64,000 bases of DNA from an uncultured Tropicimonas sp. (GTDB lineage Bacteria; Pseudomonadota; Alphaproteobacteria; Rhodobacterales; Rhodobacteraceae), in contig CANLZY010000004.1 in the NCBI GenBank assembly GCA_947495685.1, positions 155,585 to 219,584 on the forward strand. Reading direction: 5' to 3'. How positions within the stretch are numbered: position 1 is the stretch's first letter; every line of letters begins with the position of its first letter. A program made the position numbers and the translations under genes. Below, piece after piece: positions 9,429-18,678 of this stretch. A model generated the notes under the pieces. The model made no database searches. It saw only the letters and a program-made list of their open reading frames with translations, and was not told the DNA's origin.

Positions 9429-10223
9429 GTGCCCAAACGCCTGTGCGCAATTGGATTGTTGGCGGTTGTCACCGGGCTGTCCGCTTGTGGCCCCGCTGCG
9501 ATCCCCACCGGGATCAATGATCCGAACGAAGCGCAGAATCGGCGAGTGCACGAATTCAACAAGGAACTCGACCGGCGCGTCGGGGGCGAATCCACGGTGA
9601 AGGCCGAGGCGCCGGACGGAGATGCGCTGCCGGATCCGGCAGATGCTGTGCCTGCGACGGATAACGCCAGCCCTTTGTTGATCGCTGTCAGCAACTTTGG
9701 CACCAATCTGGATACCCCTCGCAAGATCGTGAACTCGTTGTTGCAGGTGCGGCCCGGCGATGCGGCGCACAACACGATGCGGTTCGGAATCAACTCCACC
9801 ATCGGCCTGGGCGGCGTGTTCGACGTCGCGCGTGCGGCGGGCCTGCCCGATATCGACACCGATTTTGGCGAAACCCTTCATGTGTGGGGCGTTCCCGAGG
9901 GCAAATATCAGGAACTGCCGGTCATTGGCCCGTCGTTCCAGCGTGACACGGCGGGGCGCGTGGTCGATTTTGCGATGAACCCGCTGTGGTATGTCCTGCC
10001 CTGGCCCACCAACCTTGTCGCCAACGGATTTACCTGGGCAGGCGAGGCAACCGACCGGATTCGCTATTCCGACACGTTCGACTCGCTCCTATATGACTCG
10101 GTAGACAGCTATGCGCAGTCGCGCCTGATCTATTTGCAGAACCGCAGGTTCGACATGTCACGTGGCGAGTTGAGCGAAAACGACGAAAGCGTCGATCTTT
10201 ATGAGGAGCTTTACGGTGATTGA
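9429..10223 (+). CDS. mlaA: MlaA/VacJ family outer-membrane lipoprotein
   Basis: Outer-membrane component of the Mla phospholipid retrograde transport system, which removes mislocalised phospholipids from the outer leaflet. I start at GTG 9429, which has an ideal AGGAGG five bases upstream and yields a lipoprotein leader with lipobox LSAC (Cys20); an upstream ATG at 9384 would bury the leader. The mature part carries the VacJ domain. The stop overlaps the start of mlaC. The MlaFEDB inner-membrane genes are not in view. Confidence 0.92.
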   Translation: MPKRLCAIGLLAVVTGLSACGPAAIPTGINDPNEAQNRRVHEFNKELDRRVGGESTVKAEAPDGDALPDPADAVPATDNASPLLIAVSNFGTNLDTPRKIVNSLLQVRPGDAAHNTMRFGINSTIGLGGVFDVARAAGLPDIDTDFGETLHVWGVPEGKYQELPVIGPSFQRDTAGRVVDFAMNPLWYVLPWPTNLVANGFTWAGEATDRIRYSDTFDSLLYDSVDSYAQSRLIYLQNRRFDMSRGELSENDESVDLYEELYGD

Positions 10224-10821
10224 ATTTAGCAGGCGTTCATTTGTCAGAACTTTCGGACTGGGGGTTGCGGCCATCGCGACACTGCCGCGCAGCGCCTGGG
10301 CCCTGAGCACCAGTGCCGCTTCTGGTCTGGTCGACAAGCTGGTCAATGACATCAACAGGGTCATCAATTCGGGCAAGTCCGAATCCCAGATGTACCGGGA
10401 ATTCGAGAAGGTGTTCGTGAAATACGCCGATGTTCCGGCGATCGCTCTTCTCTCGTTGGGGGCGGACCGGCGTCGGGCCTCTGCTGCCCAGCAGAAGGCC
10501 TATATCAGTGCCTACCAGGGATATATCTCGCGCAAGTACGGCAAACGGTTCCGGGAGTTCATCGGAGGTCGGCTGGAGCCGCAAGGTGCCAAGTCGGTCA
10601 AGAACTACGTGGAGGTCAAGACAATCGCCTATCTGCGGGGTGAAGATCCGTTCGAGGTGTCTTTCCTCGTGTCCGATCGCTCCGGCTCGATGAAGTTCTT
10701 CAACATGTACATCGAAGGTGTGAACATGGTGCTGACCGAAAAGACCGAGATCGGCGCGATGTTGGATCGCCGCAAGGGCAACATCGACGCTCTGATCGCG
10801 GATCTGAAAAAGGCCGGCTGA
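10216..10821 (+). CDS. mlaC: MlaC/Ttg2D family phospholipid-binding protein
   Basis: Periplasmic phospholipid shuttle of the Mla system. From GTG 10216 it is 201 residues with a leader that begins MIEFSRRSFVR, resembling a twin-arginine signal, followed by a hydrophobic stretch to about residue 29. The GAGGAG seven bases before the GTG favours this start over ATG 10201, which lies inside that ribosome-binding site. It overlaps mlaA by eight bases, so the two are translationally coupled, as expected for partners. Confidence 0.9.
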   Translation: MIEFSRRSFVRTFGLGVAAIATLPRSAWALSTSAASGLVDKLVNDINRVINSGKSESQMYREFEKVFVKYADVPAIALLSLGADRRRASAAQQKAYISAYQGYISRKYGKRFREFIGGRLEPQGAKSVKNYVEVKTIAYLRGEDPFEVSFLVSDRSGSMKFFNMYIEGVNMVLTEKTEIGAMLDRRKGNIDALIADLKKAG

Positions 10822-10911
10822 TCCCGGACCATCCTCGAACTTGCCCACGTGTCGGCCGCCCAATCCGGGCGGTCGTTGCGTTTCAGGTCCTCTCCTGGCG
10901 GGCGGTGCGGG

Positions 10912-13173
10912 TCAGTTGCGGCGCCCGAACAGGTCCCCCAGGACTTCTTGCAGGACCCGCTCGGCCAGGTTGTCTATCCTTTGGGCAGGTTGCTTGGCAT
11001 TTGGGGCCGTGGGCTGTTGGGACGCGCTGCCGCCGCTCTGGGCGGTGCTGCTGGACCCTTGATATTGCGGTGCCGTCTGGGGGGAGTGTTGCGGTATCGC
11101 CATCGGCAGCGGCGAGACCGGGACACCTTCGTGGATGCGAAGCATTGCGTCTTTCCAGATCTCGGCTGGCAGACCGCCGCCGGTAACGCCGGTCAGCGGC
11201 GTGTTGTCGTCGTAGCCCATCCAGACGCCGGTGACATAGTCGGCGGTGAACCCGATGAACCATGCATCCCGCGCGGCCTGCGTCGTGCCGGTCTTGCCGG
11301 CTGCGGGGCGGTCGGCCAGCTTTGCGCGCTGTCCCGTGCCCGCCTCGATCACCTGATTCATCATGTAGACGAGGTTGCGGGCCGCGGGTTCCGAGATGAC
11401 CCGCTCGCCAAAGCCGCCGCCCTGACCCATCAGGGGCTCGTCCTCGCCTTGCAGGTGCAACTCGACCAACCCGTAGGGCATGACCGACCGACCGCCGTTC
11501 AGGATGCCGGCATAGGCCCCCGACATTTCCACCAGCGTGGATTCCGACACGCCGAGAGCCAGGGCCGGGCCCACGGCCAGCTTGTTGTCGATTCCGAAGT
11601 CCGTTGCGATCTTGCGAACGTTTTCGCGGCCCACGGCTTCTGAAACCTTCACTGCCGGGATGTTCAGGCTTTCGGCCAGCGCCTTGGCAAGCGTGACCTT
11701 CCCCTTGAATTCGCGGCTGTAGTTCTTCGGGCAGTATTGCCCCGACCCCGGCACCTCGATGCAGTAGGGTTCATCGACGACCGTTGCCAGCGGCGTGTAG
11801 CCAAGATCCATCGCGGCGGCATAGACGAACGGTTTGAACGACGATCCGGTTTGACGTTTGGCCATGGTCGCGCGGTTGAAGGCGCCCGATACCTTTGTCT
11901 CCCGGCCGCCCACCATTGCGCGCACCGCGCCGTCGGCCGACATCACCACGATGGCCGCCTGGGCCTTGGACCCTTCGCGCACCTTGGATTCGAAGGTATC
12001 GTAGATCGCGGCTTCTGCGGCGCGCTGAATGCCCTGATCCAGGGTCGTATGCAGAATTACGTCTTCGGTGGTGTCTCGGGTCAGGAAGTTCGGGCCGGTA
12101 TCCATTACCCAGTCAGCAAAATACCCGCCGATCTGGCTCTCGGCGGCCCTGCTGATCGTTGCCGGGTGAGCCCAGGCGTCGTCGCGTTCCGCCTCGGTCA
12201 GGTAGCCTTGTTCGTACATCAGTTTGATCACCGTGTCGGCCCGGTCCTGCGACCGCTTCAGGTCGTTGGTGGGGGCGTAACGGGTCGGGGCCTTCAGCAG
12301 CCCGGCCAGCATTGCTGATTGGCTGGGGTTCAACTGGGCGGCGGGAATACCAAAGTAGCGCTCTGCTGCGGCTTCGAACCCGCGCGCCGAGGCGCCCATG
12401 TAGGCCCGGTTGAAATAGATCACCAGAATCTCGTCCTTGGTGTATTTCAACTCCAACGCCATCGAGTAGATGGCTTCCTTGATCTTGCGCCAGACCGTCG
12501 TGCGGCGGCAGTCGTTCTCGTATTGCGCTTCGGTCATTCCGGCGCTGGCATCGAAGGGCACACCCAGGCACAACAGCTTGGCGGTCTGCTGCGTCAGGGT
12601 CGATCCGCCGTGGCCTGACAGCGCGCCGCGCCCTTCGCTGAGATTGATTCGGATCGCCGAGGCCACACCACGTGGGCTGACACCGATGTGGTAATAGAAT
12701 CGGCGGTCCTCGGTGGCGACAACGGCATTGCGGGTGTGTTTTGACACCTGGTTGATGTCGGTGATCGAATCGAACTGCTCTCCCCGCCAGGCAAAGACCT
12801 CTTCGTTGCGGTCCAGCAGTGTCACGGATCCCCGCACGCGCCCGTCGATCAGGTCAGTGAAGGGCGGCAACTGAGCGTAGAAAAACAGCACCGCGCCAAA
12901 CAGCGTCAGCCCCACGACCAGTGTCGTTCGCCAGGTCAGGCTCCAGATCAACCTGAAAACAAAGCGGAAGAGACCGCGAATCCAGCCGATCAGGCCCCGC
13001 TGCTGGCGGGGTTTGCGGGTCCGCGCGGCCTTGGTGGCCGGCTTTCGCCTGGCTGCTGTCTTGGTCGCGGACTTGGCCGGTTTCTTTGTCTTGGCCGGCT
13101 TTCCGGTCGCTTTCGGCTTCGAATACCGCTTGTCGGCCCGAAGCGTCGGGCGCTTGTCGCCTGTGGAGCTCAT
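10912..13173 (-). CDS. Class A penicillin-binding protein (PBP1A-type), bifunctional
   Basis: Peptidoglycan synthase of 753 residues with a glycosyltransferase domain (catalytic EDRRFYYHIG near 155; STLTQQTAK near 196) and a transpeptidase domain with SSFK (about 441), SLN (about 500) and KTGTT (about 626). A lysine/arginine/alanine-rich cytoplasmic tail of about 60 residues precedes one membrane anchor near 77-105. The C-terminus has a low-complexity Gln/Ser/Pro linker and a short conserved end. Divergent from glnK. Confidence 0.93.
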   Translation of the reverse strand: MSSTGDKRPTLRADKRYSKPKATGKPAKTKKPAKSATKTAARRKPATKAARTRKPRQQRGLIGWIRGLFRFVFRLIWSLTWRTTLVVGLTLFGAVLFFYAQLPPFTDLIDGRVRGSVTLLDRNEEVFAWRGEQFDSITDINQVSKHTRNAVVATEDRRFYYHIGVSPRGVASAIRINLSEGRGALSGHGGSTLTQQTAKLLCLGVPFDASAGMTEAQYENDCRRTTVWRKIKEAIYSMALELKYTKDEILVIYFNRAYMGASARGFEAAAERYFGIPAAQLNPSQSAMLAGLLKAPTRYAPTNDLKRSQDRADTVIKLMYEQGYLTEAERDDAWAHPATISRAAESQIGGYFADWVMDTGPNFLTRDTTEDVILHTTLDQGIQRAAEAAIYDTFESKVREGSKAQAAIVVMSADGAVRAMVGGRETKVSGAFNRATMAKRQTGSSFKPFVYAAAMDLGYTPLATVVDEPYCIEVPGSGQYCPKNYSREFKGKVTLAKALAESLNIPAVKVSEAVGRENVRKIATDFGIDNKLAVGPALALGVSESTLVEMSGAYAGILNGGRSVMPYGLVELHLQGEDEPLMGQGGGFGERVISEPAARNLVYMMNQVIEAGTGQRAKLADRPAAGKTGTTQAARDAWFIGFTADYVTGVWMGYDDNTPLTGVTGGGLPAEIWKDAMLRIHEGVPVSPLPMAIPQHSPQTAPQYQGSSSTAQSGGSASQQPTAPNAKQPAQRIDNLAERVLQEVLGDLFGRRN

Positions 13174-13270
13174 GGGCGCCTCTGGATCTGTTGACTGCTC
13201 TTGTTTTCAGCCTTGATAGCCCGGTTGTGACCAAATTGGGAGAGGTGAGGCCCATCATCCGGATTCTGTA

Positions 13271-13317
13271 TGTGCTCAAAAAATGTGCGACGCGGGTGTT
13301 TTGTGCAAAAATTGTGC
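13271..13317. repeat. Four TGTGC direct repeats between the PBP gene and glnK
   Basis: TGTGC occurs at 13271, 13284, 13302 and 13313; the last two sit in TTGTGCAA contexts 11 bases apart. The surrounding bases are AT-rich relative to the neighbourhood. The cluster lies in the divergent intergenic region about 120-170 bases before glnK, so it could be an operator for either side, possibly nitrogen control. It does not match the enterobacterial NtrC palindrome well. Confidence 0.3.
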
Positions 13318-13439
13318 AACAAGGGGTGGTGTGACCTGCTTTCGGGCTGCGCGTTTCCTTGATCCCCGGCGCTTCCGGAGGCTGTGTGCCTGCCATAGGC
13401 CGCCGGGAAGACGACCCGGTCAATCGGAAGGGGAGCCAC

Positions 13440-13778
13440 GTGAAACTCATCGTTGCAGCAATCAAACCGTTCAAGCTGGAGGAGGTACGCGAGGCGCTCA
13501 CTTCCATCGGCGTTCGCGGCATGATGGTCACCGAGATCAAGGGCTTCGGCTCGCAGTCCGGTCACACCGAAATCTATCGCGGCGCAGAATATGCCGTGAA
13601 CTTCGTGCCCAAGGTCAAGCTGGAGATCGTCGTGGCGGCCTCCATGGCCGATCAGGTCGTCGAGACCATCCAGAAGACCGCCAAGACCGACAAGATCGGC
13701 GACGGCAAGATCTTCGTGCTCGACGTCAATCAGGCCGTGCGCGTTCGCACCGGTGAAACCAATGACGACGCGCTCTGA
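13440..13778 (+). CDS. glnK: P-II nitrogen regulatory protein
   Basis: Trimeric signal protein of 112 residues that senses 2-oxoglutarate, ATP/ADP and, through uridylylation, glutamine. Tyr51 in the T-loop (HTEIYRGAEYAVNFVPK, 42-58) is the uridylylation site. GTG 13440 is preceded by GGAAGGGGAGCC and gives the canonical MKLIVAAIKPFKLEEV start. Only about 30 bases separate it from amtB, so it is assigned glnK rather than glnB; it would bind AmtB and block ammonium uptake when nitrogen is plentiful. Confidence 0.95.
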   Translation: MKLIVAAIKPFKLEEVREALTSIGVRGMMVTEIKGFGSQSGHTEIYRGAEYAVNFVPKVKLEIVVAASMADQVVETIQKTAKTDKIGDGKIFVLDVNQAVRVRTGETNDDAL

Positions 13779-13809
13779 GCCCAGGTCCAAACAGGGAAAC
13801 AATGACGAC

Positions 13810-15162
13810 ATGAAACTGACCAAGTTCATTCCAGCCATTGCCGCGGCCGCTGTGCTGCCCGGGATGGCCATTGCCCAGGACGCCGCGCCTGTGGCGGGCA
13901 TCGATGCGTCCACGGACAGCATCTTCATTCTCAACTCGCTGTTGTTCCTCGTGGGCGGCTTCCTGGTGTTCTGGATGGCTGCGGGCTTCGCCATGCTCGA
14001 AGCCGGACTCGTGCGCTCCAAGAACGTCACCATGCAGCTGACCAAGAACGTCGCGCTGTTCTCGCTTGCAGCGATCTTCTACTACCTGATCGGCTACAAC
14101 CTGATGTACCCGCTGGGGTCCTGGTCGATCGGCTCCGACGAGACCGGCGGCTATCTCGGCGCCTTCGGCCCGGCCATCCTCGAAGCTGTCGGCATTGGCC
14201 GCGACGCTGCCGACGACTATGGCTACGCTTCCACCGGTTCGGACTTCTTCTTCCAGCTGATGTTCTGCGCCACCACCGCCTCGATCGTCTCCGGCACACT
14301 GGCCGAGCGCATCAAGCTGTGGCCCTTCCTGATCTTCACGATCATCCTCGTCGCGGTCATCTATCCGATCCAGGCCTCCTGGAAGTGGGGCGGCGGATTC
14401 CTCGATACCCAATACGGCTTCCTCGACTTCGCCGGTTCGACCGTCGTGCACTCGGTTGGTGGCTGGGCTGCTCTGGCTGGTGCCATCATCCTCGGCCCGC
14501 GTATCGGCAAGTACAAGGATGGCCGCGTCCATCCGTACCCCGGTTCGAACCTGGCCCTCGCCACCCTCGGCACGTTCATCCTGTGGCTCGGCTGGTTCGG
14601 CTTCAATGGTGGCTCGCAGCTTGCCATGGGAACCGTGGGTGACGTTTCCGACGTGTCGCGCATCTTTGCCAACACCAACACGGCTGCTGCCGGTGGCGCG
14701 CTCGCTGCGCTGATCCTGACGCAGGTTCTGTACGGAAAGGTCGACCTTACGATGGTTCTGAACGGCGCGCTTGCCGGTCTGGTCTCCATCACCGCCGAGC
14801 CGCTGACCCCCGGTCTGGGCATGGCAACCCTCATCGGTGCCATCGGTGGCGTGATCGTGGTCTTTGCGGTGCCGTTCCTCGACAAGCTCAAGATCGACGA
14901 CGTGGTCGGCGCCATCCCGGTGCACCTCTGCGCCGGCATCTGGGGCACGCTCGCCGTGCTGATCACCAACCCCGACGCGACGCTCATGGGTCAGCTGATC
15001 CCGATCATCATCGTGGGTGTGTTCGTCTTCGGCGTCAGCTTCGTGCTCTGGTACATCCTGAAGCTCACGATGGGCATCCGTGTTGACGCGGAAACGGAGA
15101 TCGTCGGTCTGGACGTCCACGAACTGGGTATCGAAGCATACCCCGAGTTCCACAAAGGCTGA
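13810..15162 (+). CDS. amtB: Ammonium transporter AmtB
   Basis: Inner-membrane ammonium channel of 450 residues. An N-terminal signal peptide (about 1-22, ending AMAIA-QD) precedes eleven membrane segments, and the Amt signature region is visible around DFAGSTVVHSVGGWAAL near residue 200. ATG 13810 follows a GGGAAAC stretch after glnK, and a strong terminator follows the stop. The glnK-amtB pair is the usual nitrogen-regulated operon. Confidence 0.95.
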   Translation: MKLTKFIPAIAAAAVLPGMAIAQDAAPVAGIDASTDSIFILNSLLFLVGGFLVFWMAAGFAMLEAGLVRSKNVTMQLTKNVALFSLAAIFYYLIGYNLMYPLGSWSIGSDETGGYLGAFGPAILEAVGIGRDAADDYGYASTGSDFFFQLMFCATTASIVSGTLAERIKLWPFLIFTIILVAVIYPIQASWKWGGGFLDTQYGFLDFAGSTVVHSVGGWAALAGAIILGPRIGKYKDGRVHPYPGSNLALATLGTFILWLGWFGFNGGSQLAMGTVGDVSDVSRIFANTNTAAAGGALAALILTQVLYGKVDLTMVLNGALAGLVSITAEPLTPGLGMATLIGAIGGVIVVFAVPFLDKLKIDDVVGAIPVHLCAGIWGTLAVLITNPDATLMGQLIPIIIVGVFVFGVSFVLWYILKLTMGIRVDAETEIVGLDVHELGIEAYPEFHKG

Positions 15163-15185
15163 CCTCCCTTCCTGTCAGTCAGACT

Positions 15186-15217
15186 GGCCCCGGACGCCGA
15201 GCGTCCGGGGCCTTTTT
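15186..15217 (+). terminator. Rho-independent terminator of glnK-amtB
   Basis: A 12-base perfect GC-rich stem (15186-15197 with 15201-15212), three-base loop and T5 tail, 24 bases after the amtB stop. Confidence 0.9.
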
Positions 15218-15287
15218 CATTGTTCGGGGGGCGTTGCGGCCATTGCCGCGATCCTCCGTCGGTCTTGTTCAGAGAAACGGGCGTGGG

Positions 15288-15674
15288 TCAGCCGTTCTTG
15301 CCGGGAACGCGGACGCTGTTGCCCGTCGCCATATCTGTGCCCATGTAGGCCTCTCCGGCGGCTTTCCACCCGGCAAACCCGCCCGCCATGTGCGCGACCG
15401 GACCAACACCGCCCGCCAGCGCAGCCCGCGCGGCCCGATCGGACCGAACACCTGACCCGCAATGAAAGACGAACCGCTTGCCCTCTTGCGACGGCAGACG
15501 CTCCGCCTCGAAGAATGGCAGCGGCAACAAGAGGGCGCCGCGAATGTGCTCGAAGGCGTATTCCTGGATCGTGCGCACGTCGATCAATGCGATTTCACCG
15601 GCCCGAAAGGCCTTCGCAACTTCTTCGACGGTCCAGGTTTCCAGATCTCCGTCGGGGGTTTTTTCGATTTCCAT
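15288..15674 (-). CDS. Rhodanese-like domain protein
   Basis: Single-domain sulfurtransferase homologue of 128 residues. The active-site loop is CGSGVR with Cys72, compatible with persulfide transfer. ATG 15674 has AAGGAGA seven bases upstream. It is cytoplasmic (no leader) and stands alone, 134 bases after the aminotransferase gene on the same strand. Physiological donor and acceptor are unknown. Confidence 0.88.
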   Translation of the reverse strand: MEIEKTPDGDLETWTVEEVAKAFRAGEIALIDVRTIQEYAFEHIRGALLLPLPFFEAERLPSQEGKRFVFHCGSGVRSDRAARAALAGGVGPVAHMAGGFAGWKAAGEAYMGTDMATGNSVRVPGKNG

Positions 15675-15808
15675 GACTGTCTCCTTGCTCGGCCGGATAG
15701 TGACACGATCATCGGACACTTGCGCCAAGGTTGGCGCAAGGTCAAGAAAAGGCGTATTGAGATTACCTTTTTTGGCGAAGCCCTGTGTGGGCCCGCCACG
15801 CTCGCCGG

Positions 15809-16999
15809 TCAGCCCAGAACGGATGCGATCGCACGGGCGGCAGGGGCGACCGTATCCGGCGTCAGTCCGGCCAGATTGATGCGGCCATCGTCGATCATGT
15901 AGACCGCGTGATCCCGACGCAGGGTCGCGACCTGGTCCGAGGTCGCGGGCAGCAGTGTGAACATACCGTTGTGCGCCTGCAGGAAGCTGAAGCGATCCGA
16001 CCCGGATTCTGCGCGAAGGGCGTCGGACAGGGCGAGGCGCATCGCGACCACCCGTTCGCGCATGCCGTCCAGTTCGGCCTCCCAATCGGCGCGAAGGGAT
16101 GCGTCGCCAAGGATCTCGGTCACCACGCGGGCGCCATGATCAGGCGGAAAGGCATAGGATTGACGGTTCAGCCAGGCGAGCGTGCCCTGCACTGCCGTGG
16201 CTGCACGGGCGGTGTCGCAGACCGTCAGAACCAGCCCGACCCTGTCCCGGTAGAGGCCGAAGTTCTTGGAGGCCGAGACTGTTATCAGAGCCTCCGGCAC
16301 GGCAGAGACCAATCGCCTCAAGCCTGCGACGTCGGTTTCAACACCCTGTCCGAACCCCTGATAGGCAAGATCGACCATCGGGACCGCACCACGGGCATTG
16401 AGGATCGTCGCGATCGCGTCCCAGTCGTCCAGCGTCAGATCCGCGCCGGTGGGGTTGTGGCAACAGCCATGCAAAAGCACCACGTCCCCGGTCTCTGTCC
16501 GTGACAGGTCTTCCAGCAGTCCGGCGCGGTCGATGCCGCCCGTTTCAGGGCAGTAGTACCGATAGGGCCGCCATGGCATGGCCAGCGTGTCGAGGATGGC
16601 TTCGTGGTTCGGCCAAGTGGGCGCCGAGGTCCAGACGCGCGCCGCGGGGCGGGCCAGTTTCACCAGTTCAAACGCCTGCCGTACCGCGCCGGTCCCGCCC
16701 GGGGTCGCCAGCGCCGCAATGCGTTCGGCTGGCACGGCGGGGCCCAGTACAAGGTCGCGCACCGCGGTGTGGAACGTCGGGTCTCCGGCCAGCCCGACGT
16801 ACCCCTTGGTGGTCTGGCCATCGATCAACCGCTGCTCGGCGGTCTTTACGGCCCGCAGGATCGGCGTTTTCCCGTCCGGCGTGCGATAGACGCCGACGCC
16901 AAGGTCGATCTTGTCGGGGCGTTCGTCCTCGCGAAAGGCCTGCATGACGCGCAGGATCTTGTCGGGTGTGGGCGCCTGGTGCGAGGCGAACAGGGGCAT
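15809..16999 (-). CDS. Aromatic/aspartate aminotransferase (class I, TyrB-like)
   Basis: PLP-dependent aminotransferase of 396 residues, close in architecture to bacterial aspartate/tyrosine aminotransferases. The Schiff-base lysine is Lys245 in SASKNFGLYRDRVG (242-255), and the HNPTG motif is at 181-185. Predicted to transfer amino groups between aromatic amino acids or aspartate and 2-oxoglutarate. ATG 16999 overlaps the stop of the upstream GNAT gene, so it is the third gene of sseA-GNAT-aminotransferase. Confidence 0.88.
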   Translation of the reverse strand: MPLFASHQAPTPDKILRVMQAFREDERPDKIDLGVGVYRTPDGKTPILRAVKTAEQRLIDGQTTKGYVGLAGDPTFHTAVRDLVLGPAVPAERIAALATPGGTGAVRQAFELVKLARPAARVWTSAPTWPNHEAILDTLAMPWRPYRYYCPETGGIDRAGLLEDLSRTETGDVVLLHGCCHNPTGADLTLDDWDAIATILNARGAVPMVDLAYQGFGQGVETDVAGLRRLVSAVPEALITVSASKNFGLYRDRVGLVLTVCDTARAATAVQGTLAWLNRQSYAFPPDHGARVVTEILGDASLRADWEAELDGMRERVVAMRLALSDALRAESGSDRFSFLQAHNGMFTLLPATSDQVATLRRDHAVYMIDDGRINLAGLTPDTVAPAARAIASVLG

Positions 17000-17565
17000 C
17001 AGGTCGGAACGCGGCTGTGGTCGATCGGGCGTTTCAGCACCCGCGTGTGATCGGATCTGCGCACCGGAGAAAACCCGCAGCGCTGATAGGTGCCGAGTGC
17101 CCGGGGGTGATCCAGCGAATTGGTGTTCACCGTCATCTTTTCCACGCCGGGAATGCTCCACCCCATGTGCACTGCGCTTTCCAGCAGGAACCGGCCAAGG
17201 CCACGCCCGATGGCCTGCGGAACCAGCCCGAAATAGGCGATGTCGCAGATGCCGGGCTTGCGGTGGTCGAGCATGAAGAAACCGTGCGGCCAACCGCTGC
17301 GCATCAGCGTGAAGAGCGACGTGTCAGGATGGTGCAGCCAACGGGTCAGGTCGTCCTCGGTGCGATCGTACATGTCCTCCCAGGCATAGTCCCGCCCGAC
17401 GGCATCATAGAGCCCAAGGAAGAACCACGCCGGCGGGGAGTCGGCCTTCAGCAGCGAGGCAGGGGTGCCTGTCGGCTGCTGCGGCCAGGGGTAGGTCGGG
17501 CGCGCGGCCATCTCAAGCCAGGTGACAGTATAGGTGAGTTCGGTTCCGGCGGGGGTGAGGGTCAT
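16999..17565 (-). CDS. GNAT family N-acetyltransferase
   Basis: A 188-residue acetyltransferase of unknown substrate. The acetyl-CoA loop is visible as GLVPQAIGRGLGRFLLE (about 129-145), followed by a typical C-terminal part ending YQRCGFSPVRR. ATG 17565 overlaps the TGA of sseA by four bases and its own stop overlaps the aminotransferase start. The tight coupling suggests a shared sulfur or amino-acid role, but that is only inference. Confidence 0.85.
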   Translation of the reverse strand: MTLTPAGTELTYTVTWLEMAARPTYPWPQQPTGTPASLLKADSPPAWFFLGLYDAVGRDYAWEDMYDRTEDDLTRWLHHPDTSLFTLMRSGWPHGFFMLDHRKPGICDIAYFGLVPQAIGRGLGRFLLESAVHMGWSIPGVEKMTVNTNSLDHPRALGTYQRCGFSPVRRSDHTRVLKRPIDHSRVPT

Positions 17566-18413
17566 CCGGTTTCGACTTTCAGATCTGGGTAGCTGCCCCA
17601 CTCGGTCCAGGAGCCGTCGTAGAGCGCGTTCTTGACGTGGCCGACGCGAGTCAGCGCCAGGGTGATGATGGCGGCCGTCACACCAGAGCCGCAGGAGGTG
17701 ATGGCGGGACTGGACAGATCGACACCGGCGGCGTCGAACACCGCGCGCAGATCGTCCGCCGGCTTCATCGTTCCGTCGGCCTGCAGCAGCGTTTCGTAGT
17801 GGACGTTGATCGAACCGGGGATGCGGCCGGGTCGAACGCCGGGGCGGGGCTCCACGCCCTGACCGCTGAACCTGTCCGGGCTGCGCGCGTCGAGGATCTG
17901 CCAGTCGCGCAGCTTTGCCGCTTGCGCCACCTGCGTGACGTCCTTGACCATGTGCGCCTGCCGCCGGACGGTGATGTGGCGGTCGCGCACGGTCGGCGGG
18001 ACGTCCTCGACCTCGCGGCCTTCGGCCACCCATTTGGGGAACCCACCGTCGAGCACCGCGATGTCCGAATGGCCCATCAGGCGAAACAGCCACCACACAC
18101 GCGGTGCCGAAAACAGGCCCATCCCGTCGTAGACGACGATCTGATGTCCGTCGCCGACGCCCATCTTGCGCATCCGGCTGATGAATTTCTCGGGCGGCGG
18201 CACCATGTGAGGCAGACCCGAGCGCAGGTCCGCAATCTCGTCGATGTCGAAAAAACGGGCGCCGGGGATGTGTCCGGCATCGTATTCCGCCTTGGGATTG
18301 CGGCCCATGTCGGGCAGGTACCACGAGGCGTCAAGGATCCGAAGGTCCGGGTTGCTCATGTGAGCTGCAAGCCAATCGGTGCTCACCAGCGTTCTTGGAT
18401 CGCTGTTGTCCAT
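17562..18413 (-). CDS. sseA: 3-mercaptopyruvate/thiosulfate sulfurtransferase
   Basis: Two tandem rhodanese domains in 283 residues. The N-terminal domain is inactive; the C-terminal one carries Cys241 in CGSGVTA (241-247), the loop of mercaptopyruvate sulfurtransferases. Expected to move sulfur from 3-mercaptopyruvate to cyanide or thiol acceptors in the cytoplasm. ATG 18413 follows a GGGAGGG ribosome-binding stretch. First gene of the three-gene minus-strand operon. Confidence 0.92.
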   Translation of the reverse strand: MDNSDPRTLVSTDWLAAHMSNPDLRILDASWYLPDMGRNPKAEYDAGHIPGARFFDIDEIADLRSGLPHMVPPPEKFISRMRKMGVGDGHQIVVYDGMGLFSAPRVWWLFRLMGHSDIAVLDGGFPKWVAEGREVEDVPPTVRDRHITVRRQAHMVKDVTQVAQAAKLRDWQILDARSPDRFSGQGVEPRPGVRPGRIPGSINVHYETLLQADGTMKPADDLRAVFDAAGVDLSSPAITSCGSGVTAAIITLALTRVGHVKNALYDGSWTEWGSYPDLKVETG

Positions 18414-18678
18414 CGTGCCCTCCCTCGGTGCGTGTCGTCTGGAATTGCTAGTGCCGGACGGCGTCTCGTGCAAGGCCAACTGCGGGGTGGCAGCAGGTTG
18501 ATGGGCCGGAATGGGCGCAATTTGACCGCGTTCGACGGGCAAGGACACCCCGAGGTCAATGTTGCGCCACATCTTTGCCATAGCCATTGGCGAACCATTT
18601 ACCGTAGGCACCCCGGCCCAACAGCGCGGGGCGAGACCTGTCGTAGCAGGACGAAGTCCTGTTCAGGAGAAACCAGAT
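18414..18678. other. Divergent intergenic region, sseA / metalloprotease
   Basis: No gene is supported here. It should hold promoters for sseA leftward and for the small ORF/metalloprotease rightward. I looked for a sigma-54 site, which is common before exosortase-substrate genes, and did not find a convincing one. Confidence 0.5.

Noticed and set aside
13726-15153. 475-codon frame opposite amtB
   Set aside because: Antisense shadow rich in Asp/Glu/His; amtB on the plus strand is unambiguous.
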